64,000 bases of DNA, from the NCBI GenBank assembly GCA_008508345.1, contig QNGE01003322.1, positions 23,496-87,495 of the forward strand, in the 5' to 3' direction. Both the position numbers and the translations under genes were made by a program. The stretch is from Paragonimus westermani (taxonomy: Eukaryota > Platyhelminthes > Trematoda > Plagiorchiida > Troglotrematidae). The notes below the pieces were generated by a model that saw only the letters and a program-made list of their open reading frames with translations, was not told the DNA's origin and searched no databases. The number at the start of each line of letters is the position of its first letter. Within the stretch, counting starts at the first letter, position 1. Shown in pieces: positions 12,610 to 24,560 of the stretch.

Positions 12610-13440
12610 GACCTGAATCCAACATTGTGGTGTCCAGCAGCGTTTTGCGAACCCATACTGGAATGTGTTCGTTGGCCCAGTTGCATAGCTACCACTCCGT
12701 TCCGCCTATGTGAGTTGCCCAGCGCTCACCTGTGAATTCACAAATGATGTATGATTTTGCATTGGGGGCTAACGTTGCTTCCATTGGTGGCATTGGGATT
12801 AAGGTAGTTGTGAATGGCATGACGTGTTGTTCTCCGTAAAATAGGTTTATCAACACAGTAGTAAGTTTATCAACCTTGCAAGGCAAACACAGTTAGATTT
12901 TCATTTTGTGAGCTCTCGAACATAGCGCAGCAGCCGGCTTTGGTTTGCTGAATCTCTCTACGAATGTTGTTGGGTATCCATTCTATCTGAGCATGGTTCT
13001 CATCAACGACATCTTGTTTCTTCCTAACACATTCGCTTCACACGGTGAAACGGAGTTCCCACTAAACGACGATTGTAGTAGATGGACTCAAAACTGTGGA
13101 AGTTCAGGTGTTGCCCATTCCAAATAAGTTTCAGTTACACGGATCGCAGTACGGAGCCGTCATCATGTGAAAGTCACCAAACGACAGGGTTTCATCCTGC
13201 TGGTGCTCAATGGTGAAGCTAATTTTGGAATTCAGCTCGTTCACCGAGTCGAATATATATTTGGTGCCATGTTCTCGGTGTCGGTAACAATCAGTATATT
13301 GTGGACGTAATGCCGGTGGAAGGTGGGCGACGAGAATATCTGTTAGTAGCGGATCGAGTGGACTGGTCATGGTAACATCACCGGTTCGCCAGGGGTTCGC
13401 GGTAGCAATTAGCCAATGGAAGTCACCTCTCTGCGTACAG
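12610..13440 (-). mobile_element. Penelope-like element relic 1 (RT + GIY-YIG), degenerate
   Basis: Read on the minus strand, a frame ending at 13131 carries a PLE reverse-transcriptase palm: MTSPLDPLLTDI (about 13370-13335) matches the conserved MGSPLGPLLADI block, and further on ISFTIE and LSFGDF match the segment before the FLDVL motif. The catalytic YVDD box between them is not recognisable. About 350 bases downstream, at 12751-12610, a second frame gives YIICEFT, ATHIGGTE and, after a stop, NEHIPVWVRK. These match the GIY-YIG endonuclease of PLEs (CIYxFxC, YIGRT, EHxPxWxRK), with IGR changed to IGG. Order and strand fit one decayed copy; the linker between is not aligned. PLEs are retroelements whose single protein joins an RT to a GIY-YIG nuclease. 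Stops and lost motifs make this copy dead. Confidence 0.75.
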
Positions 13441-13649
13441 AAAGACTTAGTCGTCACTACCGGATTGCCCTGGTAACTGATGTGAATTGACGTATGTGTT
13501 CGGTGATTTTGTTGTTCGGGTTCACAACCTTCATAGAACTTTGTCATATAAGCCCACAGATTACAGTATGTGCCTAATGAGATGCAGGAAAGTGTGTTCC
13601 AGAGAAATTGTATACTAGTATAGTTTTTGCAACAGAAAACATTCATGTG

Positions 13650-16600
13650 CTATGTGCAGTGTGTAAAGTTTGTGATATAATTAAGCGGCCCCCGTTTCTT
13701 CAAGCTAAATTAACTGATAAATTTGTCATTTTTAAACACCTTCTTAAAGACCATTACATTTAGGGACATGTTCCTCTTTAGCCACCACGTGCACGCAAAC
13801 CGAGTCATTGATCATTTTTCTGTTCAGTAAGTTCCAAGGATTATCGCAAACGTACCACTCGAACTGTTTAGTGGAAACTTTAGAAACACAACTTCATTCC
13901 ACTTCTCTATGATTAAATTGCTCCAATCACCAAAGCTAGGGAAAGTGCAACCTAAGTAAGTTCACTACTAGATCCAACACAATCCAAACTCGTTCAGTTG
14001 TACTGTGGATGTTTATTCGTACTTCTGTGTGGTCAGCCAACTCAGTTCAGATAAATAAAAATGAACCAGGTTGATGAAATAATTTCTAACTAAGCTGGTC
14101 AAAAGATGTTCATTACTGTTTCGATTGTCCTCACAAAATCTAGTTAACTGGAAACGTGTTAACGTGTGGCTTAAATTAAATAGCAAACTTACAGACTAAC
14201 GTGAATCATCGGTGATACCCATAACTAAGACCACAACAACTAACAGTTATCGCATAGTTAATCGTGACACTACAGAACAGTTTGTCTATGACTGAACGAC
14301 GAAACCTCAACCGTATTCACCACGAGAGTAACCGAGACTATCACGCTAGCCAGATAATCTGCGTCTGGTAAGTACCCCGTGACAGGTGAGGCGACGTCCC
14401 GTTCGCGACGAGTGCTACTCGCTGACGCGTAAACTCATGCACCTTCTAGCCTCTTTAGTTTGTACGATGTTTGTGCTCCACCACTACAGATGTATCTCCA
14501 TACCAGGAGAAAACTGATCCGTATAATGGTTGAAAGAAGCAACGAAATTAGTTTTTTACATGGGAGTGGAGAAGACAGTGGGTTATGAGATTTAGAGTGG
14601 CACAATCGCATCATCAACGCGTTTTCTGACAGTCATCAACTTGTTCGACGTTTTGAATTCTCGTGAATTATATATTTTCTTCAAGTGATCTCAGGCTCAT
14701 AACAACAGATTGTTCATAAACAAGTGAGTATACTCGACCTCGTTCTGATTGTACTGAAACCTTGATAACACGCGAACAGGAACAACAGACTGTAATGTTT
14801 GAAGAACGATTATGTGAGGGGACCAAGCAAAAGAGGCCCACATCCGTGGTCATGAACGTGTTACGGAAAAAATATTTCAATTTCACAGGGTTGAGTTCGT
14901 GTGTAGAGTTTCTTGTTCAATAATAAAGCACTTCAAAAGTTATTGGAATGTCATGCAATTTCGACTTTATTCTAAAGGGCACCTTAAAAATAACAGTTGT
15001 GTTTTTATGTGATACACGAATGCAAGGTCACCTTACAAATAATTTTTATTGACAACCATCTGAAAAATGAGCATTCCCCTTTTTCTCTCATGACAGGTTC
15101 TGAAACAGTGCATCGCTGATAATGAAAAACGAAACTAAAATTTCCCACTGGTTCTGTTGCTTTAACAAATCCGATAATTCCGTTTTATTCTAGCAAAACT
15201 CAATCACGCCCTATTTGCTGTGACACTGGCGACGAAAACACTGTAACCCTGCATAGTCCTGCTGTTTGGTTGGCAATAAATGACGTGCTGATGAAAGTCC
15301 CCATTCTGAGAAATTATCACAGGCAAAAAATGTATACGAAGATAGGAGAAAAGTTTTGCAGAAGTAAACGTTGAGGCACAGATTTATTCACCGATCGAAC
15401 CAGTTTTTCAAACCTCTACATTCCTATACATGACTAAACATTGAGGCAACATGCGAAGCGATATTCTGATTAGCTATTCATATCAGGTGAGAAGAAAATG
15501 AGGGACAATAGCGCAGTTTAGGTCATTGAAGGACGTTGAACCCTGACAGGTGTGTGCAGGACAGTAAGGTAAGGTAACGGTTGAAGTCGATTGAAAAAGC
15601 AGGTGAGAAAACTGAAGTTTTTAAGCACCCAAGTTGTTCTCTACCAGACCAGGCAGGGGCGGAGTGACCGTGCGTAGTTCTTTTGCGTAAGATGGTCCAA
15701 ACACGTGAACTGTTGTGGTCAAAGCTGTGGACAGTAGACAAAATCAGAGACTTCTTGGGAACACTGTGAATGCCAGGTTATTTATGACCTTTATGATGTG
15801 TCACCAACCCGTGACAAAATAAATTTGCTATGCAGGATGATTCCGTTTGATTATTCATAACAGTGGATCGAAGTTGTTTAAACAGCAGAGCAACTACTTA
15901 ATACACAAGGTTATTGAGCACCACATTCTGAAAATATTGTTGAGTTAAGTTGCGCCAACTGTCTTGTCCAATCTCTCAAGTAAAGAATTTACTCTAAGTG
16001 CGTTTTAGTACGCTGCGTTTGCTTAAGCAGCATTTTCCCATATTCTACTGTCCGATTAGCTTTTCGCTACAGAGTAAGTTAGACGGAGCTTTAGTGAATT
16101 TCACTCTACACATTAAGCAGTAGCTTTAAATGATTCACTGTGCATGATGTTTTAACGTACATGGGGAGACAAAATTTTGAAGGTGGGTATACTTACCAAC
16201 TCAAGTTTTTGGGTACGTCACAAGCTACAAACTACTGTGCTTCCTTCTTGGAGTCACAGAGTACGGTAAGCAGCTGCTATCTTCGTTCCTAACTTGGCAG
16301 ATATAACTAGCGTTCCCAGTTTGTGACTGTCTCCTGCATGCTGAGTGCAGACAAACAATTTGTCTTTGTGAATTGTCTTGGTGGTTTGCTATGGAATGAA
16401 GTGTGTTACTGGTGAAATTGGCAATGAGTCTATTTCTGCAATATCGAATGGTTCGTACTGCAATTCACTAAGTCTTGACCGTGTGTCAAGTTAGCATCTG
16501 AGGAAGGTTCTTTCCGATTTGCGAATAGACAATGGATTCGATCCCTGTTTACCACTTCACAACCAAACCGGATTGTACGCAGACCAAAACATCGTTAAGC

Positions 16601-18400
16601 TAGCGTCTGAATATCCAGCAAAGACATTTTTGGCATCGTGTGAATTTTAAAAATAGCAAAATCAATGCTCCTCCTTTTTATAAAGGTGTGTTCAAGATAT
16701 GGTTAGGACGAAATGCGGACCAGTACTTCATGCTGGCGTTGATATTGTTTGCCTGGCCGGTTCATGGTGGTGGCCAGCTCTGCATACTGTTGTTTCAGTC
16801 TATGAAAAGTTTTTGATTTCCTGGCTGCAAATCCCAACCAAAATTTGCCATTAAAATTCAGCGTCTGGTTGACAAATTCACATTAATGAAAGAGCACTAT
16901 GTGACTCGTCCGCCTTACGATCAAACGGGAACACGCTGATTTGACATTTTCCACCAGTGTAAGCAATTAACCAAACAAGTCCGTTTTTCGAATAAGCTTG
17001 TCCACTCCTTGTCCCCCAAAGTTCGTATTGTTTCGGATCATTTTATTTATTTGTCCGTTTACAAGGGATTTCATAGATGGATGAACTTTTCCATCTGAAT
17101 ACGTTTTCTAAATTCATGAGGATGACAACCTCAGATAGTAGTCCCGTTTTTTCTGACTCGCTGCCGTTGATTGTTGGACAGGTACCAAATCCACACTTAC
17201 TGTTTTTTTCAGTTCCGACAGATCTCTCACGTTCTAGTTCTCACCGTTACGGTAAATTTTGGACTTTCTGTCGTTCAAACATCGTAGACAGTACAATTTT
17301 TATAATGGAAAACAACGAAATTCGGCAAGTTTCAACAACCGTCCATTGCACCTAGCTGACAAAGTGCCGCATCACTCTGAAAGAATGAAATATGGATTTA
17401 CGCCTGCTTCTCTGGTGAATTTCGCGAGCCAGTTCGGGATTTTGACTGCCGACTTCGTAATTCCATTAAATTTGCTGTAATACTCACTGCTAGTTAGGTG
17501 GAAGGGACTCTGGATTACTGAAAACTGGAGAGAAATTCGGTTGTTTTCTCACGACCTAAAAGAAGTCGGACGAGTATCTACAGCCATCAGCTAAAAGGTT
17601 TTTATGTCATTTCACCTACAATACAGCCTATTAGAATTGCTTTTTGTAACAAACTGAACAGATCACACAACAGATCACTTTTCGGAGCGTAATCGAGGGA
17701 TCCATTGGAAATGGCCTAAATGTCAGTTGACCTATTCATGTGGGTAGACTACTGTCAACAGTCCGCTGAAACAAGACAAGACATCATCGTCCTCCGGTTG
17801 CCTAGTCGGATACCCCGAGGTTATGGAGCTCGAAGCAGATGAAATGTAATTGAAACCACCGCAATCCACCTAACCTTTCAACCACCTGATGCACAAAAGG
17901 TAATTTGCAGAAATGTGTAGTCTGAATTTACAATAAGTCATCGGCAGGGGCGAATAAGCTTTCACCGCGTTCGGCAAATAACATACTGTTAAACATTATC
18001 GGAACAGTTTCTTTCTGTATCCCTTTCACGTAACTGACGTTCCACTGTCTCATTTGTTGTAGGCACTTCCGCTACTTCTTCCGAACGATTGGTTTCTCCA
18101 AACTCACATTTTTGAATAGTTCAGTTTTGTGCATAGGTGAAACAGAAAACCACAAGACTCAACAATGCGAAGGTAACTAGTGGGCGGCCCAAGATATCGG
18201 AAGTAAACTATGGAGTAAAATATCAACCAGAGAAATTTTAATGTTGCTGATGAAACTTTCACAGTTGCCAATAAAGTAGCAACTAGACACGAACTCAAGT
18301 GAATGAGTCAAACGTATTCTTTCAACGGACTGTGACCTGGACCGCATTCACTACTCCTTCTGGTCTAGGGAGTAGGTAAGCTCAAAAGATTCATCGTTCG
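13650..18400. other. unassigned AT-rich sequence
   Basis: No element or gene identified. Small minus-strand frames at 14668-14886 and 15523-15741 and plus-strand frames at 17077-17480 are open but show no recognisable family. The N-terminal part of the minus-strand PLE relic should lie in the first kilobase here but could not be recognised. Confidence 0.45.
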
Positions 18401-18425
18401 TATGGCAATTTCTCAAGTTTTACAG

Positions 18426-18665
18426 AGGAGTCAACGCGGCCATCAAACAGAAATCTCCCTGAAAACTCCTTGTTCACGAATTCCAACAGTAACAGAAAGT
18501 TTTCAAAGAAATGTAAGAAACCCATTGGTTTCGTGGATGCGGCTGTCTAGCCGCAGCTCACAGCCCAATTCACATAAACGACCAAAACCAAAGAAAGAGA
18601 ATCAAGCCGTCTACGAAAGTACGACGCAGTTTCAAAGCTTTCTTCTCGGAAGCCATGCACTATAA
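18426..18665 (+). CDS. candidate terminal exon, unknown product
   Basis: A strong acceptor (TTTCTCAAGTTTTACAG at 18409-18425) is followed in phase 0 by 79 codons ending at TAA (18663-18665). The peptide is rich in Ser, Arg, Lys and Gln (segments RSQRGHQTEISLKTPCSR and KRPKPKKENQ) and looks like a disordered tail. A donor-like GTAAGA at 18514 offers an alternative internal exon, 18426-18513. No domain or homology is recognised and no AATAAA lies close downstream. Confidence 0.3.
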   Translation, partial: RSQRGHQTEISLKTPCSRIPTVTESFQRNVRNPLVSWMRLSSRSSQPNSHKRPKPKKENQAVYESTTQFQSFLLGSHAL

Positions 18666-18811
18666 TGCCTCTCCATAAAACTGTCATACCTCAAAGTCAT
18701 TTTCAAGTGATTTGATAGCAAACTAGGACACCCCCGATTGATTTTTAGTATGACACTGTATTTCCATAACCATTAGAGCTTACGAGAGCGTCGTGACGCA
18801 TAATACCGAAG

Positions 18812-19141
18812 ATGGCAATGAGGTCTCAACATTGCGGGGGATTTACACTTGTACCCACAAACAGGGTTTTTCTTGGAGGGCTGTGTGTTGTTAGATATCC
18901 ATTACAAGGTGTATGGAAGTACACAGCCACGATCGCAGACACGATTTTCCATGACTATTGCATACGTGTGTTCTTGGAAGCATTATGCCGCCGCTCGCTT
19001 TGCTTGCATGTCGCGCACACTGAGTACACACGTTTTCAGTCGTCATTTTCAGGCTCTGGTCTTCCTAACGTCAAGACAGCCCATTTGAATTATGCGCAAT
19101 CGAACCATACCATACTACTTACAAATGAAGCTACAGGTTAA
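18812..19141 (+). other. 109-codon ORF, unrecognised
   Basis: Two overlapping plus-strand frames (18812-19141 and 18849-19088) are open. Neither peptide matches a family I know, and both are Cys-, His- and aromatic-rich in the way translated non-coding DNA often is. The segment is less AT-rich than its flanks and may be part of an old repeat. Confidence 0.2.
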
Positions 19142-19360
19142 AAAACACATCGACAGTTCTAATATGATCTGACCAGTAAACACCAGTCGATCCTCTCCAG
19201 TAAAGCTACCAAACATTCCGCGTTAAGGGAGTAGGCAGATGTGGCCTGACCAGAACAGATACCCTTAGGTTAGTGAATACAGTTTTAACTCAGGGGTGTA
19301 CTGTGAACGTTTGCTGATACGACTGACTTGGAATGCTTGCTGTTGCGATTTCTCTTACAG

Positions 19361-19634
19361 TTTTGTATCCCTAGCACAAAATAACCGTTTATACTCTACA
19401 TCGCAATGCGCTAATATGACGAACTCAGTTTGTGCGACTCTGGAAACTCTGCTGAAGCAATATAAGAGAAACCTCTCAGGTTGCCTTAATCTGACATCTG
19501 GCCATTTAAAAATGATATCAAGCTATATTAAAGTGAAATGGCCTTCAAGAGCTAAGCCAGATCATCCAAACATAGGAAATCAGGATCACTGGAAACGCGT
19601 ACATTTGTTGCAAGCTCAGCTTATTATTCTATAG
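19361..19634 (+). CDS. candidate exon, unknown product
   Basis: A very good acceptor (GCGATTTCTCTTACAG ending at 19360) leads into an open frame, entered in phase 2, that runs 91 codons to TAG at 19632-19634. A possible donor (CTCTCAG|GTTGCC) at 19480 would give a shorter exon, 19361-19479. The peptide contains NNRLYSTSQCANMTNS, ATLETLLKQYKRNLSG and a basic C-terminal stretch. No domain is recognised. It could be the last coding exon of a host gene on this strand, but no partner exon could be tied to it. Confidence 0.3.
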
Positions 19635-21511
19635 TAGATCTAACGGCATAAATCGATTAAAGTTCCACCCAATTTGCATGGTAACCGTCGCTGACTTGCA
19701 ATCAACAAGATGTTTAGTGTGATTTCGTTTGATGACATGAACTACCGTGGTATTGATATTATTGACAGTATGGCCACAGTATGCAGTATAGACTGAACTT
19801 CTAGACGATGAACAGTGGTAGTTTAGGAATATCTATGTGGTCACGTTGAATGCTTGAGTGTGTTACAAAGATAATTTGAGCATACAATGAACTCGGTATT
19901 CAAAATTCCTTTCTTGAAGAAAGTGACCGAGTGAAACTGATAGTTGGAGTTTCAATAGGTAAGAAGGATGTTTGGATAGACAGTGTAAAAATGTTAAGCA
20001 AAATGACAGAGGCCTTAGGCGATTCGTGCAACAGAACACACGCTATGGTACCTGCTATTAACTGCCGATGAAAAAGATGCATGTAGTACAATGTCAGCTC
20101 TACGGACTCCCGTTTTAAGGTTTACCATGCCGTTATGAGTAGAAGTACATATATGTGGTATGTATGGAGGTAATGATATAGTCTCCTAGGTGCATTCAGC
20201 CTCTTTAAATGTGGCATCTCTGAGGCAATAAAATGGTGCCATATTCGAGGACGTGTTGCTTTCAATAGCGTTTATTGTCGGGGCACTTACGGTCGTAAGG
20301 TAATAGCCAACTGTTAAACACTTTACAATGCAGCACGATGTCTGTCAAAAGTAGAGCCGCCCCTTTGTTAAAAGGTGCTAAATCATGCTACCACAACATT
20401 AAACTGAGCTAGGTAATTGTCTGCAGAATAGTGGCTAGATTTGTAGACATCAGGCAACAACATGCGAAATAAAGCCTAAACAGGTCCAAATGAGATCACT
20501 GTAAGTCAGTACCCTTCAGCGTGCAAAACGAAGAGTGAACTATATTACAGACAGCTCAGTAAAACCCGATGAAGCAAGATTTGACAGTAAGCACACGATG
20601 ATCCGCCATTCTGGGATGGATATTTGAGTTTATGGAAGCCGGTAATTTCAATCTGTTCCTGATAATACTATCAGCTACGGAACCAAAACTGTACAGGCTG
20701 TTACCGTGTAACGGCTTTTGTTTCTGCCCATAGTGACTGTTGTCGGTCTCACACACTTACGATGCTAGCTTGCAGCTTTGGGGTCAGTTACCAACCAAAT
20801 CGGTCAAAACGGCTTTCCATGGTCCAACGGATCACAGACGTCGCCGGAAGCATTGTCTGTTCAGCAAGACTTACCAACCAACTCGATTAAGGTACAAACC
20901 AATTGAATGTCCTAGCTAACTGTCTGACGTTTCATCGGTTTCTGTTCACCATGATAAGACCGTAGTGTGTTTACGGCCAGCTTACAAAGTTCCTTATCAT
21001 GTTATGCTTGGGTTAGCCATTAGGGCATCACACAACGGTGTACCGATCAATGGTTTCATTCATGTGCCGTTCTAAAGACAACTCCACTTTGAGTAACCCT
21101 CATGTATGCAGTTAGCCGTAAGGACTGGAGCGAAAAACCTTTCGTGATAATTTCGATAAGAGGACTTGCTCTAGTCGCATCAAAGTAACAACCATTCTAG
21201 CCTGAAGTTCCGGTTTTATCTCCAGAATCCGGCACTGATACAGTATCCGCCATTAATTTATTTTGCCTGAAAAATACTTGTTTGAATAACGAAGTTGGGA
21301 GACCGATCTTGGAAGGTAATAGTGCCACTCAGTAAATTGTCATCATTTACTATAATAACAATGGTGAAATTTAAGAAAAATTAAACGACTTAAGCTCATA
21401 AATTAGGCTAATCCTTACAGCAGTCTGCCATTAGTCCAAACCACTGTACAGGGGTATTCAAAGCCAGTAACATCTGTACGTAGAAGACTGGCTTGTTTCC
21501 TGTCACAAATA

Positions 21512-21533
21512 ACCTAAAGATGACCTAAAGATG
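21512..21533. repeat. 11-bp tandem duplication
   Basis: ACCTAAAGATG occurs twice head to tail with no mismatch. Confidence 0.85.
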
Positions 21534-22500
21534 ACGGGTTTGTAATGACGCATCAAAACGCGGAAAGCTTATGCTGGATCAACCACCAGGTCGGTCTCCA
21601 GCTGGTGTCTAGTAATCAAGGAAGCGGGCTTGCGTTGTTCGGTAGGGTCGCATCAGGTTACGCTACACATTAAGCTTTCGACATGTTTGGAACGTGTTCT
21701 TTCATCATAACCAGTTCTGTCGATGTAAACCTCACTGAAGCTGCATTTGGACTAGTAAATACGGTGTGAAGTAAACAGCCCTGGTATCTGCCTTTCAGTG
21801 TGAGAAGCTGTCAGTGACTTGGTGTGACTGAGTAAACGCAGTAGAACTGCACTATACGTCTGTTCGTTAATCTGCATCAGCCTTCGAGTTAGAAACGACG
21901 AATTGTCTTCTCTGTATGGTAGGTGTATTTACACCGGTTTCTTCGGAACAGGTGGTTCTGGTGGATTCACCAATTTGGATTTGTTTTAATGCCAGTGGAT
22001 AACAACTGGAAACCAAATTATCACGAACAGATTCAAACATTATATGAGGTGTAACAGGAGTTCACATAGTTCGCGCTCTGTGAGTTAGATCTCGAGACAG
22101 TGAGCGTTTTTGTTGGGTGGGTGGAAAACTGTTGAGATTCAGGGAGGCTGGAGATATCCTGGCCGACACACTGTACCAATTTCCTCTTACTTAATGCTGA
22201 TATCTAGAAAGGCGATCATGTCTTCTTTTTCAGTCTTGTGAGTATTTACGAGCTCAAGTCGTTCAATAACTTTTGCATTTCACAGGTATCATATGTAGCA
22301 GCTGACGTGGACATAAGGAATGGGAATACCATATCGCAAAACCGGTCTTCTGATTTTGTTGTTCAGGTTGGTAACTGGGGAGGCAGTTTTATGTTTTTAA
22401 GACAGTTATATCCATTCAGTGGTTTGGGTAAAATGGCCGGAAGGATAACATTCCTAGATGCTGACATTCTATGTACTCTTTCCAGCTCCAGTTGCCTAAT

Positions 22501-22524
22501 AATACTGTGTACAATACTGTGTAC
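22501..22524. repeat. 12-bp tandem duplication
   Basis: AATACTGTGTAC occurs twice head to tail without mismatch, and a third partial unit (AATA) follows. Confidence 0.85.
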
Positions 22525-23704
22525 AATAAAACGGGGGGATATATGAAGAAAAAATGAACAACAAATACAAAACAATGCAACCTAAACGGTACAACTTAGG
22601 TTCATTGTAACACATAGGTACGATACAGGAAACATGTGATGCGCTATGTTAACGTTTCATCTAACGCTCTAATAAAGTTTTTATATGGAACCCCGTATTC
22701 TACTCTTAATTCTGTTCCGATGTAAGACAGGTTTGAAAAAACTTATGGCAAAAGCTTTGGTAGACTTTAAGAACCATGGGTCGTGATGCCGAGCTATAAT
22801 GTTAAACGCTGTGGTCAACCCCACCTTATGGCCAGTTGACAGGATATGTCGTTTGATCTGTTGCTTTCACCTAAAAAACTTTTTCCCAGAGTTGTATGGG
22901 AATGGTTATGTACAGTGCGATTCGGCTTAAGCGGGTTGGTGTATTCCAAGTGGAAGTATGGGTAACCTGTATGTGATACCGTTAGGCCGTTTCAACGGCT
23001 GTTCGCAGAATAGCAAAACCCCCTCTGAAGAACCGTCGATTATAAGTTGGTTCCTCAGCTACCTCATTACTTACTGCCGGGTAATTACGAAGATCAGTAA
23101 CACAATTATTCGAGAGTTCAAGGATGCCGTGTGCCTGGCGGGTAGTGAGTCTCATATAGGTAACTTTGTTTGGAGTTGTATGCCCATTTCCTATTAACAT
23201 CTCCTTTAAGTGTTGAAATTTTCAAACAAAAAGCCTCTGCATTACTGTTTTTCTGTTACTGACAAGTTGACACAGATGACTAGTGCCTACCAATGTTCGT
23301 CTTCTAAATGCTGAACCTAATTAACGAAGATTCATATTAAAGATGCATTCAACCAGTCGTTTTGTCAATAGCTTTAGTGATAGAGAAGCTGCTACATATC
23401 AATTCCACGTATGCATTGCTGATAATCGTGGCGTGCAGTAGTCGAGAGTTGCGATTATCCCTGTTCACACTTCTGCAAGCCCAGGGCATCAAGCTTTCTT
23501 TCGGTCGTTTACCCTCGGTGAAAACCAATATCTTTTCCGGAAAATTACATTGAAAAAGACAGTATTTGCAGCTACGAAGACGTCATTATTGTCCAATTAA
23601 CCGGATATTTTGGGCGACTTCAGTCTGAAAGTAATCATTTCTCCATTAGGCACATCTCTACTTTTCACCTAAGAACTTGGGACTATATTTACCTGTCAGA
23701 ACAG

Positions 23705-23926
23705 GCTTACTTTTCACGAACTCGCGCTATGTTCGTCTCTCCCTGGTCTGAACCGAACACGGAACTCCAGGGTTGTTTCAACTCACAAAACGTTGACAAG
23801 ATGCAGCGCGTTATGGCACACGAACCAGTTTCTGACAGGTGTGTGTCGGCTGTACTTTCTGTGCACATGAGTGAAGTGCTCAAATGTGGTCTCGGTGAAT
23901 TCGAAAAACTTCGAATTTATTTTAAG
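23705..23926 (+). CDS. candidate internal exon, unknown product
   Basis: The frame is open from an acceptor-like tract (ACCTGTCAGAACAG, ending at 23704) to a donor-like AAG|GTGATG at 23926/23927. It encodes about 74 residues with coding-like composition (segments MFVSPWSEPNTELQGCFNSQ, VMAHEPVSDRC, GEFEKLRIYFK). If the donor is not used, the frame stops at 23945-23947. No family is recognised. Confidence 0.25.
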
Positions 23927-24095
23927 GTGATGGAATTCTATTGGTAACTCTTTCAAGCACCCATTCGTAATTCCGAGTGAGACACACCAGTTTTTTTACC
24001 AAAGGGCTGTAGGTAGAATGATGTTTCCAAAATCTCTCAAGAGGGTTTGCCTCGCCCCTGCTAGATAATGGCTTTAAAAATGTTAGTTCACACCG

Positions 24096-24560
24096 TCAGA
24101 TAAATTGGATTCGTGGCTCATCTGGTGCAGGGTCACATATCGCATAGCTTACCGAGAAGGGAAGCACAATTACGGTGCTTGTGGGTGCTGGCACGCCAAA
24201 TCGTGGGATTGAAAAGCGCCAGTTCACGAAGGCAAGACAGTATTGGGCTACTAGTGTTGAAAGCAGTGCCTGCTGGATGGTTCTTATACACGTGACAAGT
24301 TGGAAACACACTACTGTGTGCAGCTTTTCCACTACTCGTCATATGGTTCACTTGATGCAGGTAGATACATAGGACGGAACTTGTCTACGTAAATTTGTAA
24401 ACAGGTCAAAAGGGTTAGCCTATGATGGGTTCGACACTTGGGAGCGTCGGCTACAAATGACACAAAAGTGTTGATTGTGGGATTCCTGTTTGTCACGTTC
24501 GACTTGATGGTAACGAGTTGAGGCCCTAAATTTGTGTCAGGAAGTGTCTTATGCTTCATT
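24096..24560. other. ORF-dense segment, unrecognised
   Basis: Both strands carry overlapping open frames of 60-78 codons, and the segment is visibly less AT-rich than its surroundings. No motif of a LINE, PLE or host gene was found. The box-A-like TGGCTCATCTGG at 24115 lacks a correctly spaced box B, so a tRNA or tRNA-derived SINE head is not supported. An old unidentified repeat is the likeliest content. Confidence 0.25.

Larger units (their letters stand above)
20092..23700. other. unassigned sequence
   Basis: No gene or element recognised. A minus-strand frame at 20556-20756 is coding-like but unsupported by splice sites. Two short tandem duplications lie at 21512-21533 and 22501-22524. 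Overlapping open frames on both strands at 22958-23200 are unassigned. Confidence 0.4.

Noticed and set aside
24113..24130. tRNA-derived SINE head (box-A-like TGGCTCATCTGG)
   Set aside because: The only box-B-like string (GGTTCGACACT near 24428) is about 300 bases away, far beyond normal spacing.
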